The notes under the pieces are model-generated. The model saw only the letters and a program-made list of their open reading frames with translations. It did not search any database and was not told the DNA's origin. Both the position numbers and the translations under genes were made by a program. From Streptomyces subrutilus (lineage in GTDB: Bacteria; Actinomycetota; Actinomycetes; Streptomycetales; Streptomycetaceae), in NCBI RefSeq assembly GCF_008704535.1, contig NZ_CP023701.1:1612001-1676000 (forward strand): a stretch of 64,000 nt of DNA, in the 5' to 3' direction. Shown piece after piece: positions 8,781-16,622 of this stretch (position 1 is its first letter; each line of letters begins with the position of its first letter).

Positions 8781-9619
8781 GGCTGTACGAGCCCTCCGTA
8801 GGCGTCGGGACGGCGGTCGCGGTAGAAGGCCCACTGGTCGCGGACCTCCTTGATCAGGTCGAAGTCGAGGTCCCGGACGAGGAGTTCCTCCTCCTTGTCG
8901 GAGGCCACCTCGCCGACGAACTGCCCGCGGGGGTCGACGAAGTAGCTGGTGCCGTAGAAGTCGTCGTCGCCGTACTCCTCCCGCCCGACGCGGTTGATCG
9001 CGGCGACGAAGTACTCGTTGGCGACGGCGGAGGCGGGCTGTTCGAGCTGCCACAGGTGGGCCGACAGGCCGCGGGAGGTCGCGGAGGGGTTGAAGACCAG
9101 CTGGGCTCCGGCCAGGCCCAGTTGGCGCCAGCCCTCGGGGAAGTGGCGGTCGTAGCAGATGGTGACGCCGATCCGGCCGACCGCGGTGTCGAACACGGGC
9201 CAGCCGAGGTTGCCCGGACGGAAGTAGTACTTCTCCCAGAACCCCTTGACCTGCGGGATGTGGTGCTTGCGGTACTTGCCGAGGTAGCTTCCGTCGGCGT
9301 CGATGACGGCGGCGGTGTTGTAGTAGAAGCCCTCGGACTCCTGCTCGAAGACGGGGACCACGATCACCATGCCGGTCTCGCGGGCGAGGTCCTGCATGCG
9401 GCGGACGGTGGGGCCGTCGGGGACCGCCTCGGCCCACCGGTAGTGCTCCGGTTCCTGGACCTGGCAGAAGTAGGGGGCGTTGAAGACCTCCTGGAAGCCG
9501 ATGACCTTCGCACCCTCGGCGGCGGCCCGGCGGGCGTGCGCCTCGTGCTTGGCGATCATCGATTCGGTGTCTCCGGTCCAGGTGGCCTGGACCAGCGCGG
9601 CGCGGACGACTTGGGCCAT
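8777..9619 (-). CDS. Nitrilase-superfamily amidohydrolase, probable beta-ureidopropionase
   Basis: This 280-residue protein is a carbon-nitrogen hydrolase with the Glu-Lys-Cys triad in place: Glu44 in FQEVFNAPY, Lys118 in KYRKHHIP, and Cys155 in TICYDRHFPE. KYRKHHIPQVKGFWEKYYF is characteristic of the beta-ureidopropionase / N-carbamoyl amino acid amidohydrolase branch, which releases CO2 and ammonia from N-carbamoyl-beta-alanine. I chose the ATG at 9619, with GAGGAGC upstream, over a longer reading that runs into the promoter region and its inverted repeat. It is the first gene of the four-gene operon and overlaps the aminotransferase gene by four bases. Confidence 0.9.
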   Translation of the reverse strand: MAQVVRAALVQATWTGDTESMIAKHEAHARRAAAEGAKVIGFQEVFNAPYFCQVQEPEHYRWAEAVPDGPTVRRMQDLARETGMVIVVPVFEQESEGFYYNTAAVIDADGSYLGKYRKHHIPQVKGFWEKYYFRPGNLGWPVFDTAVGRIGVTICYDRHFPEGWRQLGLAGAQLVFNPSATSRGLSAHLWQLEQPASAVANEYFVAAINRVGREEYGDDDFYGTSYFVDPRGQFVGEVASDKEEELLVRDLDFDLIKEVRDQWAFYRDRRPDAYGGLVQP

Positions 9620-9660
9620 GAGCTGCTCCTCGCGACGGAGAACGTCGACTTTCCACGGCT

Positions 9661-9685
9661 CTACGCACGTAGACGGAGTGCGTAG
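9661..9685. promoter_or_regulatory. Inverted repeat upstream of the pyrimidine operon
   Basis: A perfect 8-bp inverted repeat, CTACGCAC-N9-GTGCGTAG, lies 42-66 bp upstream of the nitrilase start. A further CTAC/GTAG-containing stretch (ACGTAG) follows at about 9694-9699. Position and symmetry fit an operator for the operon 5052-9619. No regulator gene is adjacent. Confidence 0.5.
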
Positions 9686-9797
9686 GGAGTAGAACGTAGG
9701 CCGCGTCACAGCCTGGGGCAAGACCGCCGTGCGCGGTTGGAGTAGTCGATCATGTTAGGTCGATTCACGGTCGTTTGTGATCACCCGGTGGGTTGTT

Positions 9798-11150
9798 TCA
9801 GGCCGTTTGGGCAGTACTGATACCGGCCACGCGGAGGGCGTGGACCAGGTCGCGGCTGTGGCTCGCGGACAGCGCGGCGGCGGCCCGGAGCAGCTGGGGC
9901 GCGAACCACTGCGGGGCCCGCCGGGCCAGCGCGGCGGACTCCTCGGCGGTGCGCACCCGGACGAACGCGTCGAGCAGGGCCCCGGCCTCGCGGGTGCGGC
10001 CGGCCGCGCCGAGGGCGAGGGCCGCGTCGGCGATCTCGCCGGTGGGCCGGGCCACCCCCTGGCGCAGCAGCCGGTCGCAGTCGGCGGCCCGCCCGGCCTC
10101 GCCGAGCGCCCCGGCCGCCGCGGCCAGTCGCTCGGGCGGCAGCGAGGCCGCCTCCCACAGCAGGGTCTCCCAGTCCGCCGCGAGCCCCGCCCGGCCCAGC
10201 TCGGCGGCGAGTACGGGCAGGCGCTCGGCGGGCCAGGCCGCGGCCTCGCACAACAGCGCGTGCGCCTCACCGGTCCGCCCCTGGCCGCGCAGCGCGAGCA
10301 GTTCCCCGACGAACGCCCCCAGGGTGCGCACCCGCGCGGTGGCAGCGGGGCCGGCGGGACGGCCGGGCCCGTCCGCGGACGGGCCGTCGGCTCCGCCGGC
10401 CGCGTCGGCAGGGGGGCCGGGGCGGCCGAAGCGCGCCCCGCGCGGCGCGGGCAGCCCGCCCTCGGGGGCGGGGCCGGCCGCCGGGGCGGGGGCGTCCGGG
10501 TGGCCCGGCGGCGCGGTGACGGCGGTACGCGGCTCCGCCGGGCCCGCGTACCGGGCCCCGCCGGACCGGCGAGGGGCGCCGCGCAGCCAGCGCCCCTCGG
10601 CCCTGCCGACCGGTTCGGCGACGGCCGCCGACGCGTGCGGCGCGGGCCCGGCGGGCAGTGCGCCCAGGCGGGCCACCAGGTCCTCGTGCCGGGAGGAGGC
10701 GCGGGCCGCGTCGTCGCGGGTCCACGAGAGCTCCCGGGCCAGCGCGTCGGCCTCCGCGGGGTCGGTGGCGCCGCCGAGCCGGGCGGTCAGCTCCCGCAAC
10801 GCCGCCTGGGCATGGCCGCGTTGCTCGTCCGAGGCCGCGAGCAGGGCGCGCAGCTCCTCGGCCCCGCCGGGCATCCGGTCCCAGGCCGCGACGGCCGCGG
10901 CCCGCAGCCCGCCCGCGTACGCGGCCTCCCGCTGCGCGACCTCCGGGCCGAGCACCCCGGCGAGGTCCCGGAGCAGCGACTCCACCACGTCCCAGGGCGG
11001 GATGGCGGCCCCGTCCAGGCAGGCCCGCACCCCGTCGGGATCGCGCCGCAGGAACTCCCCGTACCAGCCGGTCCGGGCGTCCAGCCTCTGTGTCAACTCA
11101 CGCATGTACCCGGTGAGTCGACCGATCGCCAGCGAGGATGCGGTCTCCAT
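9798..11150 (-). CDS. Large Ala/Pro-rich protein of unknown function
   Basis: I do not recognise the function of this 450-residue protein. It has a folded-looking helical N-terminal part (residues 1-150, including RDPDGVRACLDGAAIPPWDV, reminiscent of the small helical domain that precedes many Streptomyces helix-turn-helix proteins), a central low-complexity Pro/Ala/Gly linker (about 170-270), and a C-terminal region of repeated helical units (WPAERLPVLAAELGRAG, LPPERLAAAAGALGEAG, GEIADAALALGAAGR) that look like degenerate TPR-like repeats. I chose the ATG at 11150; a GTG at 11168 is an alternative. No signal peptide is apparent. It stands alone between the pyrimidine operon promoter and an F420 PPOX gene. 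Confidence 0.75.
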   Translation of the reverse strand: METASSLAIGRLTGYMRELTQRLDARTGWYGEFLRRDPDGVRACLDGAAIPPWDVVESLLRDLAGVLGPEVAQREAAYAGGLRAAAVAAWDRMPGGAEELRALLAASDEQRGHAQAALRELTARLGGATDPAEADALARELSWTRDDAARASSRHEDLVARLGALPAGPAPHASAAVAEPVGRAEGRWLRGAPRRSGGARYAGPAEPRTAVTAPPGHPDAPAPAAGPAPEGGLPAPRGARFGRPGPPADAAGGADGPSADGPGRPAGPAATARVRTLGAFVGELLALRGQGRTGEAHALLCEAAAWPAERLPVLAAELGRAGLAADWETLLWEAASLPPERLAAAAGALGEAGRAADCDRLLRQGVARPTGEIADAALALGAAGRTREAGALLDAFVRVRTAEESAALARRAPQWFAPQLLRAAAALSASHSRDLVHALRVAGISTAQTA

Positions 11151-11195
11151 GGCCGCATTGCACCCCACCCGTGTTACGGGCGGGCTACGGGCGCC

Positions 11196-11576
11196 TCAAA
11201 GCTTGACCGCGATCGCGGTGTGCGGCCGCTTCCCGCGCCGCCACAGCGTGGCGGGCACGTCCACCACCCAGTACTGCCAGGTGTACTTGCGCGACATCAG
11301 CCTGCGCACCCGGTTCAGCCCCGCCTCGTCGAGCAGCCGGGCCTCGCCGTCCAGGACCGCGGCCCCGTCCTCGATGCGTCCGCGCACGTCGCACGCGGCG
11401 ACCCGGACGCGACCGTCGTTGCGGATCCGCTTGACCTTCCAGGTCTCGGTGCGCGTCCACACGTACAGCTCGCCGCCGTCGGCCACCGCCCACACGGGGG
11501 TGGCGACGGGGGTGCCGTCCTTGCGGAACGTGGTGAGGCTGATGTAGCGGGCCCGGCCGAGCTCGTCGAGATTCAT
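11196..11576 (-). CDS. PPOX-class, probably F420-dependent, oxidoreductase (Rv2061 type)
   Basis: This 126-residue split-barrel protein of the pyridoxamine-phosphate-oxidase-like superfamily opens LGRARYISLTTFRKDGTPVA and continues with PVWAVADGGELYVWT and TWKVKRIRNDGRV, the pattern of the small actinobacterial F420-binding (Rv2061-like) group. Members reduce varied substrates with F420H2 or bind the cofactor. The gene is monocistronic or the first of a pair with a small lipoprotein-like reading frame upstream. Cofactor assignment is by family resemblance. Confidence 0.85.
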   Translation of the reverse strand: MNLDELGRARYISLTTFRKDGTPVATPVWAVADGGELYVWTRTETWKVKRIRNDGRVRVAACDVRGRIEDGAAVLDGEARLLDEAGLNRVRRLMSRKYTWQYWVVDVPATLWRRGKRPHTAIAVKL

Positions 11577-11585
11577 ACCGAGACC

Positions 11586-11843
11586 TTAGGCCGCCCGCGG
11601 TGCCCGCGCCCCGGTCGGGATCTTTCCGTGACCCGCCGCCTCCCGGCCCGCGGGCCGCCGCGGGGGCCCGGGCTCCCGGGCGCACGGGAGTTCCGCGGCG
11701 GGGCAGGGCGGCGCCGTCCCACCCGGGTCCTGGGCGCGCGAGGGGCCCTCGGGCGCGGCGCAGGCGGCGACCAGCAGGCCGCCCGCGAGCACCGCCCCGA
11801 GGAGTCCGAAGCCGAGCCGCTTGGGTGCGTTGAGGTCCGACAC
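11586..11843 (-). CDS. Small putative lipoprotein
   Basis: This short reading frame (85 residues, GTG start) encodes a basic N-terminus, a hydrophobic stretch and a lipobox (LGAVLAGGLLVAAC), followed by a Pro/Arg-rich tail without a recognisable domain. The architecture fits a small lipoprotein with Cys near residue 26. Support for the start is weak because the purine-rich stretch abuts the GTG. It lies 9 bp upstream of the PPOX gene on the same strand and could be co-transcribed. It may instead be a decayed or spurious frame. Confidence 0.45.
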   Translation of the reverse strand: MSDLNAPKRLGFGLLGAVLAGGLLVAACAAPEGPSRAQDPGGTAPPCPAAELPCAREPGPPRRPAGREAAGHGKIPTGARAPRAA

Positions 11844-12048
11844 CCCTTGACGTTGCCCCGCACCGCGGCGCCCCCACCTCCGATTGGGCCGTTCGGCGGC
11901 CGTCCCCGCCCGAACGGCAGGGCCGGCGGCCCGGGCGGCGGGGCCCGCCGGATGTGACACACCTCGCATTCGACCGGCGGGACCGTTTGCAGCCGCCATG
12001 ATCGCGCAGACGCCTTCCCTGGAGCACCCACCGAGGAAAGGACCGGCC

Positions 12049-13545
12049 ATGGCCGCCCCCGACCCCCAGCAGGTGGCCGATCCGGAAGCGGTGAAGCGCC
12101 ACCCCGTACTCTTCCGCGCCATCAGGCAGCGCCGGAATCCGAGACTGCGCAGGACCGACATCACGGTCACCGACGACCGGGCGGTCCGGCGCGCGGTCAA
12201 GGCGGCGTCGCTCGGCAACGCCATGGAGTGGTTCGACTTCGGCATCTACTCCTACTTGGCCGTCACCCTCGGGCGCGTCTTCTTCCCGACCGGGAACGAC
12301 ACCACGCAGTTGCTGTCCTCGTTCGCCACCTTCGCGGTGGCCTTCCTGGTCAGGCCGCTGGGCGGGATGTTCTTCGGCCCGATGGGCGACCGGCTGGGGC
12401 GCAAGAAGGTCCTGGCGCTCACCATGATCATGATGGCGGTCGGCACCTTCGCCATCGGGCTGATCCCCTCGCACGGCACGATCGGCCTGTGGGCCCCCGC
12501 GCTGCTGATCTTCTTCCGGATGCTCCAGGGCTTCTCGACCGGCGGCGAGTACGGCGGCGCGTCCACCTTCATCGCCGAGTACGCCCCCGACAAGCGCCGC
12601 GGCTTCTTCGGCAGCTTCCTCGAATTCGGCACCCTGGCCGGATACGTCGGCGCGGCCGGGCTGGTCACCGCGCTGTACGCCCTGCTCGACGGCGCCCAGA
12701 TGGAGGCGTGGGGCTGGCGCATCCCGTTCCTGGTCGCCGGGCCCCTCGGCCTCGTCGGCCTCTACCTGCGGATGCGCCTGGACGAAACCCCGGCCTTCCA
12801 GAAGCTGGAGGGCGGCAGGGCCCGCGCCACCGAGGCCGCCGACGGCGCGGAGACGACGTCCAAGGGCGACCTGGCCACGATCTTCCGCGACCACTGGCCG
12901 ACGCTGATCCTCTGCGTCTGCCTGGTCGGCGCGTACAACATCACCGACTACATGCTGCTGTCGTACATGCCGACCTACCTGTCGGACGAGCTCGGCTACA
13001 GCGAGACGCACGGCCTGCTGATCCTGCTCGCCGTGATGGTCTTCCTGATGCTCCTCATCAGCCGGGTCGGCGCGCTCTCCGACCGCTACGGCCGCAAGCC
13101 GCTGCTGATGGCCGGCATGGGGGGATTCCTCGCGCTCTCGCTCCCCGCGTTCCTGCTGATCGGGCAGGGGGGCGTCCTCGCCGTCACGGCCGGCATGCTG
13201 ATGCTGGGCCTCTCGCTCGTGTGCATGCTGGGCACGATGTCCGCCGCCCTTCCGGCCCTCTTCCCGACGCGGGTGCGCTACGGCTCGCTGTCCGTCGGGT
13301 ACAACCTGTCGGCGTCGGTCTTCGGCGGGACGACCCCGCTGGTGATCACGGCCCTGATCGGCTGGACCGGCTCCGAGCTGATGCCGGCCTACTACGCGAT
13401 GGCGGCGGCCCTGGTCGGCATCATCGCCGTGGCCTGTATGAAGGAGACCGCGCGGCAGCCGCTGGCCGGGTCCCCGCCCTCCGTCGAGACGCACGAGGAG
13501 GCCGCGGAGCTGTGCGCGGCCCGGTCGCCCGAGCCCCGTTTCTGA
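12049..13545 (+). CDS. MFS transporter of the MHS (proline/betaine ProP-like) group
   Basis: This 498-residue major facilitator protein has about twelve membrane segments and the MHS group signatures: GNAMEWFDFGIYSYLA in TM1, GDRLGRKKVL in the loop after TM2, RMLQGFSTGGEYGGA in TM4-5, and SDRYGRKPLL between TM8 and 9. The group carries proline, glycine betaine, citrate, shikimate or alpha-ketoglutarate by proton symport. A long cytoplasmic N-terminus of about 60 residues and a charged tail are present. The ATG at 12049 has GAGGAAAGG upstream. It stands alone, convergent with an XRE gene, so the substrate remains open. Confidence 0.9.
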   Translation: MAAPDPQQVADPEAVKRHPVLFRAIRQRRNPRLRRTDITVTDDRAVRRAVKAASLGNAMEWFDFGIYSYLAVTLGRVFFPTGNDTTQLLSSFATFAVAFLVRPLGGMFFGPMGDRLGRKKVLALTMIMMAVGTFAIGLIPSHGTIGLWAPALLIFFRMLQGFSTGGEYGGASTFIAEYAPDKRRGFFGSFLEFGTLAGYVGAAGLVTALYALLDGAQMEAWGWRIPFLVAGPLGLVGLYLRMRLDETPAFQKLEGGRARATEAADGAETTSKGDLATIFRDHWPTLILCVCLVGAYNITDYMLLSYMPTYLSDELGYSETHGLLILLAVMVFLMLLISRVGALSDRYGRKPLLMAGMGGFLALSLPAFLLIGQGGVLAVTAGMLMLGLSLVCMLGTMSAALPALFPTRVRYGSLSVGYNLSASVFGGTTPLVITALIGWTGSELMPAYYAMAAALVGIIAVACMKETARQPLAGSPPSVETHEEAAELCAARSPEPRF

Positions 13546-13556
13546 ACCGCGCGGCC

Positions 13557-13586
13557 CCGCGCACCGGGACCGGGTCCGGGCGCGGG
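13557..13586. terminator. Possible terminator between convergent transporter and XRE genes
   Basis: The 43-bp gap between the two convergent stop codons can form an interrupted GC-rich hairpin, with CCCGCGC and GCGCGGG arms outside CCGG / CCGG inner pairs. It is bulged rather than perfect, so the call is modest. Confidence 0.35.
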
Positions 13587-13588
13587 AA

Positions 13589-13840
13589 TCAGACGGGCAC
13601 GAGGGCGCAGCGGCGCACGACCTCGTCGAGGGAGAGGCCGAGGACGGAGGCGAGCGCGGCGACCGTGAAGAAGGCGGGGGTCGGGGCGCGGCCGGTCTCG
13701 ATCTTGCGGAGCGTCTCGGACGAGAGTCCGGCGCCGGCCGCGATCTCGACCATGCTGCGCGCGCCGCGCGCCTCGCGCAGCAGCGTGCCGAGGCGCTCGC
13801 CTCGCTCGCGCTCTTCCGGGGTGAGGGGGGTGCGGACCAT
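13589..13840 (-). CDS. Small XRE-family helix-turn-helix regulator
   Basis: This 83-residue protein is little more than one helix-turn-helix domain of the Cro/CI type: RLGTLLREARGARSMVEIAAGAGLSSETLRKIETGRAPTPAFFTVAALASVLGLSLDEVV. Proteins of this size act as compact repressors. It is divergent from the methionine aminopeptidase gene across 64 bp that contains a 12-bp perfect palindrome, which makes it the likely regulator of that gene and of itself. A TAGGAT hexamer seven bases upstream of its ATG could be a -10 element that yields an almost leaderless transcript. Confidence 0.88.
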   Translation of the reverse strand: MVRTPLTPEERERGERLGTLLREARGARSMVEIAAGAGLSSETLRKIETGRAPTPAFFTVAALASVLGLSLDEVVRRCALVPV

Positions 13841-13873
13841 GGGCCCATCCTACCCGGCCACCCCATAATCATC

Positions 13874-13900
13874 CCGGTACAGTTATACCGGTATAGTTAT
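13874..13900. promoter_or_regulatory. Palindromic operator-like region between XRE and map genes
   Basis: The centre is a perfect 12-bp palindrome TATACCGGTATA (13884-13895), embedded in a direct repeat of CCGGTAYAGTTAT (13875-13886 and 13889-13900). AT-rich sequence is rare here, which makes it stand out. TATAGT at 13892-13897 is a good -10 element only about seven bases from the map ATG, so binding at the palindrome would block that promoter and the transcript would be leaderless or nearly so. Confidence 0.6.
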
Positions 13901-13904
13901 TGGC

Positions 13905-14672
13905 ATGGTGGAACTGAAGACAGACCGATCGATCGACAAGATGCGCGCGGCGGGCCGCGTCGTCGCCCACGCCCTCGCGGCCGCACGGGAGACGGCGCGG
14001 GTCGGCGTCAGCCTGCGGGAGCTGGACGCGGTGGCCCGTGAGGTGCTCCGCGAGGCGGGGGCGGACTCGCCCTTCCTCGGCTACCGCCCGCACTTCGCGC
14101 CCGTCCCCTTCCCCGGGGTGATCTGCGCCTCCGTCAACGACGCGATCGTGCACGGCATCCCCGGCGACTACCGGCTGCGGGACGGGGACCTGGTCAGCGT
14201 CGACTGCGGCGCCCGGCTCGACGGCTGGACGGGCGACGCGGCGGTCAGCTTCACCGTGGGCCGACCCCGCCCGGCCGACCTGCGGCTGATCGCGACCGCC
14301 GAGGAGGCGCTCGCCGCGGGCATCGCCGCGGCCGTACCGGGCAACCGGATCGGCGACATCGCCCATGCGGTGGGCACCGTCTGCCGCGCCGCCGGGTACG
14401 GCGTCCCGGACGGCTTCGGCGGCCACGGCATCGGCCGCAGCATGCACGAGGACCCGGGCGTGCCCAACGAGGGCCCGCCGGGACGCGGCATGAAGCTGCG
14501 CCCCGGCCTGGTGATCGCCATCGAGCCGATGCTGACCGCGGGCGGCACGGACGACTACACCTGCGACGGCGACGGCTGGACCCTGCGGACCGTCGACGGC
14601 AGCCGCGCCGCGCACGCGGAGCACACGGTGGCCGTCACCGCCGACGGCCCGCGCATCCTCACGGCCCTGTAG
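13905..14672 (+). CDS. map: Type I methionine aminopeptidase
   Basis: This 255-residue metalloprotease removes the initiator methionine from nascent proteins. All five metal ligands are visible: D100 in SVDCGARLDGW, D111 in TGDAAVSF, H174 in GGHGIGRSMHEDP, E207 in AIEPML, and E239 in AEHTVAV. Length matches the bacterial type I enzyme without an N-terminal extension. There is no Shine-Dalgarno sequence, and the -10-like TATAGT lies directly upstream, so the mRNA is probably leaderless. It is not in a ribosomal protein operon, so it is most likely a second, specially regulated copy under the divergent XRE protein. Confidence 0.93.
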   Translation: MVELKTDRSIDKMRAAGRVVAHALAAARETARVGVSLRELDAVAREVLREAGADSPFLGYRPHFAPVPFPGVICASVNDAIVHGIPGDYRLRDGDLVSVDCGARLDGWTGDAAVSFTVGRPRPADLRLIATAEEALAAGIAAAVPGNRIGDIAHAVGTVCRAAGYGVPDGFGGHGIGRSMHEDPGVPNEGPPGRGMKLRPGLVIAIEPMLTAGGTDDYTCDGDGWTLRTVDGSRAAHAEHTVAVTADGPRILTAL

Positions 14673-14691
14673 CGGGGCGCGGCCGGGGCCG

Positions 14692-14721
14692 CCGTATCCG
14701 CTACGGCCGTATCCGCTACGG
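14692..14721. repeat. Perfect 15-bp tandem duplication over the ggt stop codon
   Basis: CCGTATCCGCTACGG occurs twice in direct succession (14692-14706 and 14707-14721). The second copy contains the TAG stop codon of the gamma-glutamyltransferase gene (14716-14718, read on the minus strand), so the duplication copied the end of that gene into the intergenic space without changing the protein. Confidence 0.8.
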
Positions 14722-16521
14722 CCTGCCGTACGGGTGGACCACCATCGCCGAGCCCCCGCCCCGGCGGACCGGCTCCGCGGCCGCCAGCCAGCGCCCGTCG
14801 GGCAGCCGCTGCACACCGGTCGCCGCGCCGATCTCCGGGTTCGGCCGGAACCCCTGGCCGATCGCCTCCAGTTCGGCGCGGACCGGACTGTCCCACAGGG
14901 CCGGCTCGACCTCGGTCGTGGCCTGGTTGCGCTGGCTGGCCCGCGGCGCCGCGATGGCGTCGACCAGCGGCAGCCCGCGGTCCAGGTGGCCGAGCAGGAC
15001 CTGCAGCACGGTGGTGATGATGGTGGCGCCGCCCGGAGAGCCCACCGCGAGCACCGGACGTCCGTCCTCCAGCACGATGGTGGGGGCCATGGACGAGCGC
15101 GGCCGCTTGCCCGGGCCGGGCAGGTTCGGGTCCGGGACGCCGGGGGCGGCCGGGGCGAAGGAGAAGTCGGTCAGCTCGTTGTTCAACAGGAAGCCGCGGC
15201 CCGGGACGGTGATGGCGCTGCCGCCCGTGGACTCGATGGTCAGGGTGTAGGACACCACGTTGCCCCAGCGGTCGGCGACCGTCAGGTGCGTGGTGTTCTC
15301 CCCCTCGTAGGTGGTGGGGGCGGCCTGTCCGGCGCCGCCGCAGGCCGCCGGGTTGCGCGGGTCCCCGGGGGCGAGCGGGCTGGTCAGGGTCCGGTCGGAC
15401 CGGATCAGGCAGCCGCGCGAGTCGGCGAACCGCTGGCCCAGGAGCTGACGGGTGGGCACGTCCACGGCGGCCGGGTCGCCGACCCAGCGCCCGCGGTCGG
15501 CGAAGGAGATCCGCGAGGCCTCGATGAAGCGGTGCAGGTACTGGGCCGGCGGGAGCGCGGACAGGTCGGTCCGCTCCAGGATGTTCAGCGCCTCGCCGAC
15601 CGTGGTCCCGCCGGACGAGGAGGGAGCCATGCTGTACACGTCCAGGCCGCGGTAGCTCACCTGGGTGGGGGCCTGGCGCTTCGTCTCGTACGCCCGCAGG
15701 TCGCGGCCGGTCAGGTCGCCGGGGCGCACCGTGCGGGTGGCGGCCGGGTCCACGGGGGGTGTCCGTACGGCCCGGACGATGTCGTCGGCGATCGGGCCCC
15801 GGTAGACCGCGCCGGTGCCCTTGCGGCCGAGTTCTGCGTAGGTGGCCGCGAGGTCCGGGTTCTTGAAGGAGGAGCCGACGACGGGCAGGGCGCCGCCCGG
15901 CAGGAAGAGCTTCGCGGTGGCCGGGAAGTCCTTGAAGCGGTCCTGGTTGGCCTCGGTCTGGGAGCGGAAGGTGGCGTCCACGGTGAAGCCGTCGCGGGCC
16001 AGTTTCTCGGCCGGCCGCAGCAGTTCGCGCAGCGGGCGGGTGCCCCAGGCGTCGAGGGCGCTCTTCCAGGTCGCGGGCGTGCCGGGGACGCCGACGCCCA
16101 GGCCGCTGGTCTGGCCCTCGGCGAAGGGGATGGGGACGCCGTTCTCCTGGAACAGCGTCGCGGTGGCCGTCGCCGGGGCGGTCTCGCGGCCGTCGACGGT
16201 CTGTACGCGGCGGGTCTTGGCGTCGTAGTACACGAAGTAGCCGCCGCCGCCGATCCCCGCCGAGTAGGGCTCGGTGACGCCGAGGGCGGCTGCGGTGGCG
16301 ACCGCCGCGTCCACGGCGTTGCCGCCGGAGCGCAGCACGGCGATGCCCGCGGCCGAGGCGTCGGCGTCGACGCTGGCGACGGCGCCGCCGTAGCCGGCCG
16401 CCACGGGGGTCTTGGCCGGGCTCCCGCCGGGCGGGGCGGACGGCGGGGCTGCGGCCCCGGTGGAGACCAGTGCCCCGGCGAGGGCGACGAGCGCTAGGTG
16501 GCGTGCGGCGGGACGACGCAT
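14716..16521 (-). CDS. ggt: Gamma-glutamyltransferase, secreted
   Basis: This 601-residue N-terminal nucleophile hydrolase cleaves gamma-glutamyl bonds of glutathione and related compounds. The autoprocessing site and catalytic threonine are in GENTTHLTVAD (T410), separating a large subunit from a small subunit of about 190 residues. Other hallmarks are GGNAVDAAVA (67-76), GIGGGGYFVYYD (89-100), RSSMAPTIV and GSPGGATI. The N-terminus RRPAARHLALVALAGALVS is a signal peptide, so the enzyme acts outside the cytoplasmic membrane. GGAGGAAACGG precedes the ATG. It is monocistronic and convergent with map. Confidence 0.95.
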   Translation of the reverse strand: MRRPAARHLALVALAGALVSTGAAAPPSAPPGGSPAKTPVAAGYGGAVASVDADASAAGIAVLRSGGNAVDAAVATAAALGVTEPYSAGIGGGGYFVYYDAKTRRVQTVDGRETAPATATATLFQENGVPIPFAEGQTSGLGVGVPGTPATWKSALDAWGTRPLRELLRPAEKLARDGFTVDATFRSQTEANQDRFKDFPATAKLFLPGGALPVVGSSFKNPDLAATYAELGRKGTGAVYRGPIADDIVRAVRTPPVDPAATRTVRPGDLTGRDLRAYETKRQAPTQVSYRGLDVYSMAPSSSGGTTVGEALNILERTDLSALPPAQYLHRFIEASRISFADRGRWVGDPAAVDVPTRQLLGQRFADSRGCLIRSDRTLTSPLAPGDPRNPAACGGAGQAAPTTYEGENTTHLTVADRWGNVVSYTLTIESTGGSAITVPGRGFLLNNELTDFSFAPAAPGVPDPNLPGPGKRPRSSMAPTIVLEDGRPVLAVGSPGGATIITTVLQVLLGHLDRGLPLVDAIAAPRASQRNQATTEVEPALWDSPVRAELEAIGQGFRPNPEIGAATGVQRLPDGRWLAAAEPVRRGGGSAMVVHPYGRP

Positions 16522-16622
16522 CCGTTTCCTCCAGTCGACGGCCGTTCAGAACCGGCTGCGGCACTGTAACTTCGGCGCACCCCCCACGTCAGGAGGACCT
16601 CCCGGCCGCTACCATCCGCCGC

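Noticed and set aside
5076-8801. A 1241-codon open frame on the plus strand
   Set aside because: It lies wholly antisense to four well-conserved catabolic genes and has the Gly/Val/Asp/Gln-rich composition of a shadow frame in GC-rich DNA.
11185-13872. An 895-codon minus-strand frame across the MHS transporter
   Set aside because: It runs through the transporter, the intergenic region and the PPOX gene in wrong frames; composition is typical of antisense frames.
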